DNA of 32,093 nucleotides from Candidatus Apopatocola equi (GTDB lineage: Bacteria; Bacillota; Clostridia; Oscillospirales; Oscillospiraceae), in contig JAGHSH010000128.1 in NCBI GenBank assembly GCA_018065965.1, positions 1-32,093 of the forward strand, written 5' to 3'. The translations under genes were made by a program, and so were the position numbers. The notes below the pieces were generated by a model. The model saw only the letters and a program-made list of their open reading frames with translations, ran no database searches and had not been told where the DNA came from. Of the stretch, positions 30,687 to 32,093 are shown in pieces (the first letter of the stretch is position 1; every line of letters starts with the position of its first letter).

Positions 30687-31721
30687 ATGAAGGTCGGCAT
30701 TATCGGCTGCGGCTCCATTGCAAAGCAGCGTCACGGCTATGAGTATTTTCACAAGGACGGCGTGGAGATCGGCGGCTTCTATGACCGCATGACGGAACGC
30801 GCTGAAAATCTCGTGGGTCTCTACGGAGGCAGGATCTATGCCAGCGTGGAGGAAATGCTTGCCGATGCGTCCATTGACGCGGTTTCCGTCTGTGTGGCAA
30901 ACGCCGCCCACGCGGAGATCACGATCGCTGCGCTGAATGCCGGGAAGCATGTCCTCTGCGAGAAGCCCATGGCCGTTTCCGAGCAGGAATGCGAGGCTAT
31001 GGTCGCCGCTGCGAAAAAGAACGGCAAGCGCCTGATGATCGGCCACAACCAGCGTCTTTCTCCCGCCCACAAACGCGCCAAGGAGCTGCTGAGCGAGGGC
31101 CGCATGGGCCGCGTGCTCACCTTCCAGTCCACCTTCGGCCACAAGGGTCCCGAGATGTGGTCGGCAGATCAGGGCAACCACACCTGGTTCTTCCGCAAGG
31201 CGGACGCCTCCTTCGGCTCCATGGCCGACCTGGGCATCCATAAGCTCGATCTGGTGCGCTACCTGGTGGGCAGTGAGATCACGAGCGTGTTTTCCACCAT
31301 GTCCGTGCTGGACAAGAAGCTCCCCGACGGCAGCCCCATCGAGGTGGACGACAACTCCGTGGAGGTGCTGCAGTTCGCAAACGGCACCGTGGGCACCGTG
31401 ACCACCAGCTGGACCTACTACGGCGAGGAGTGCAATGCCACCGTTCTCTATTGCGAGAAGGGCATTATGAAGCTCTATGCCGACCCCGAATATTCCCTGC
31501 AGATCGTCAATGCCGACGGCAGCACGGAGCGCTACGCCCTTGACCGGATGCAGACCAACGACGATGAGCAGATGAGCTCCTCCGGTGTGATCGACGAATT
31601 TGTGGACGCCATTCTGGAGGATCGCCCCAGCATTCTGGACGCAGAGGACATCCTCCGCTCCATGAAGGCCGTGTTCGCCTGCCTGCGCTCTGCCGAGGTG
31701 CAGAAGCCCGTGCAGCCCTGA
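30687..31721 (+). CDS. Gfo/Idh/MocA family NAD(P)-dependent oxidoreductase
   Basis: A 344-aa two-domain dehydrogenase. The N-terminal Rossmann fold has VGIIGCGSIAKQRH (GxGxxA/G), DAVSVCVANAAHAE, GKHVLCEKPMAVS (the EKP motif whose Lys is catalytic) and MIGHNQRLSPAHKRAKELL. The C-terminal domain carries GSMADLGIHKLDLVRYLVG, the family's D-x-G-x-H motif. It likely oxidises or reduces a sugar or cyclitol, possibly together with the divergent isomerase and the downstream binding protein. The ribosome site is GGGAGAG. The binding-protein gene follows after 73 bases. Confidence 0.87.
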   Translation: MKVGIIGCGSIAKQRHGYEYFHKDGVEIGGFYDRMTERAENLVGLYGGRIYASVEEMLADASIDAVSVCVANAAHAEITIAALNAGKHVLCEKPMAVSEQECEAMVAAAKKNGKRLMIGHNQRLSPAHKRAKELLSEGRMGRVLTFQSTFGHKGPEMWSADQGNHTWFFRKADASFGSMADLGIHKLDLVRYLVGSEITSVFSTMSVLDKKLPDGSPIEVDDNSVEVLQFANGTVGTVTTSWTYYGEECNATVLYCEKGIMKLYADPEYSLQIVNADGSTERYALDRMQTNDDEQMSSSGVIDEFVDAILEDRPSILDAEDILRSMKAVFACLRSAEVQKPVQP

Positions 31722-31794
31722 GGGCGCGGACAAAACCGTTATTACCCGCTTCGGCGGATAATATAAAACAAATTTTTTGGAGGAATACCAAACA

Positions 31795-32093
31795 ATGAAG
31801 AAGTTCATCGCAATGCTTCTTGCTCTCGTGATGGTCCTCTCCCTGTGCGCCTGCGGCGGCACCAAGGAAGAGACCAAGACCGAGGAGCCCGCTGCTGAGG
31901 AAAGCGCTGCCGAGGCTCCCGCCGAGACCGCCGGTACCCTGTATGTCATGGGCCCCACTCCCGACCACGGCTGGACTGCTCAGGCCGGCGCTTACGCCGA
32001 TGCCAAGTGCGCCGAGATCACCGCTGCCGGCCAGTACAAGGCCGTCTACATGGCCGCCTCCTCCGGTGAGGAGCAGGTCGACCAGGTCAACAC
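31795..32093 (+). CDS. Sugar-type ABC transporter substrate-binding lipoprotein (3' truncated by window)
   Basis: The ORF track omits it because it runs off the end. ATG 31795 follows TTTTTTGGAGG. The visible 99 residues start with a lipoprotein signal (MKKFIAMLLALVMVLSLCACGG), an acidic Ala/Glu-rich linker, then TLYVMGPTPDHGWTAQAGAYADAKCAEI and VYMAASSGEEQVDQVN, the opening strand and helix of a Peripla_BP_4 (ribose/galactose-type) binding protein. The D-H-G-W-T segment is the usual early ligand loop. It likely heads a sugar transporter whose other genes lie outside the window and whose substrate may be handled by the adjacent oxidoreductase and isomerase. Confidence 0.8.
   Translation, partial: MKKFIAMLLALVMVLSLCACGGTKEETKTEEPAAEESAAEAPAETAGTLYVMGPTPDHGWTAQAGAYADAKCAEITAAGQYKAVYMAASSGEEQVDQVN

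Overview
The window looks like chromosomal DNA of a GC-rich gut Clostridia (Oscillospiraceae-like; inferred from gene style, lipoprotein signals ending in LCACGG, GGAGG ribosome sites and codon use, not proven). An island of about 19 kb, visibly less GC-rich in its cas half, interrupts it.

Left flank (1-9444): the end of a DUF2726-type helicase, a GPH-like sugar symporter, then a liv-type operon (lipoprotein binding protein, two permeases, two ATPases) that runs directly into an M20 amidohydrolase. After a 19-bp hairpin comes a ketopantoate-reductase-family gene with its own promoter.

Island (9445-28430): bounded by two direct copies (138 bp, 134 identical) of a tRNA-Leu(CAG) gene plus its terminator. 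A tyrosine recombinase sits just inside the right copy, and a 23-bp tandem motif occurs just inside both ends. Cargo, left to right: a complete type I-C CRISPR-Cas operon (cas3, cas5c, cas8c with an internal cas11c start, cas7c, cas4, cas1, cas2), a leader, an array of 55 repeats and 54 spacers, a 483-aa unknown protein on the minus strand with its own promoter, a P4/D5-type primase-helicase, a DUF2815 protein, a KGG-motif protein and the integrase. No capsid, tail, terminase or conjugation genes are visible, so it resembles a phage-satellite-like or otherwise non-self-transmissible integrative element whose main cargo is CRISPR immunity.

Right flank (28431-32093): a short GlmU-like nucleotidyltransferase, a convergent sugar-phosphate isomerase/epimerase, a divergent Gfo/Idh/MocA oxidoreductase and the start of a sugar-type ABC binding lipoprotein.

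Three results stand out. First, the whole I-C system lies inside a tRNA-bounded mobile element. Second, Cas1 carries Tyr232 where the metal-binding histidine of the family is expected (one C-to-T change), so spacer acquisition may be dead while interference genes look intact. Third, integration appears to have exchanged tRNA promoters: the chromosomal consensus promoter now drives a copy with U18 and G73, while the intact tRNA is driven by a promoter inside the element.
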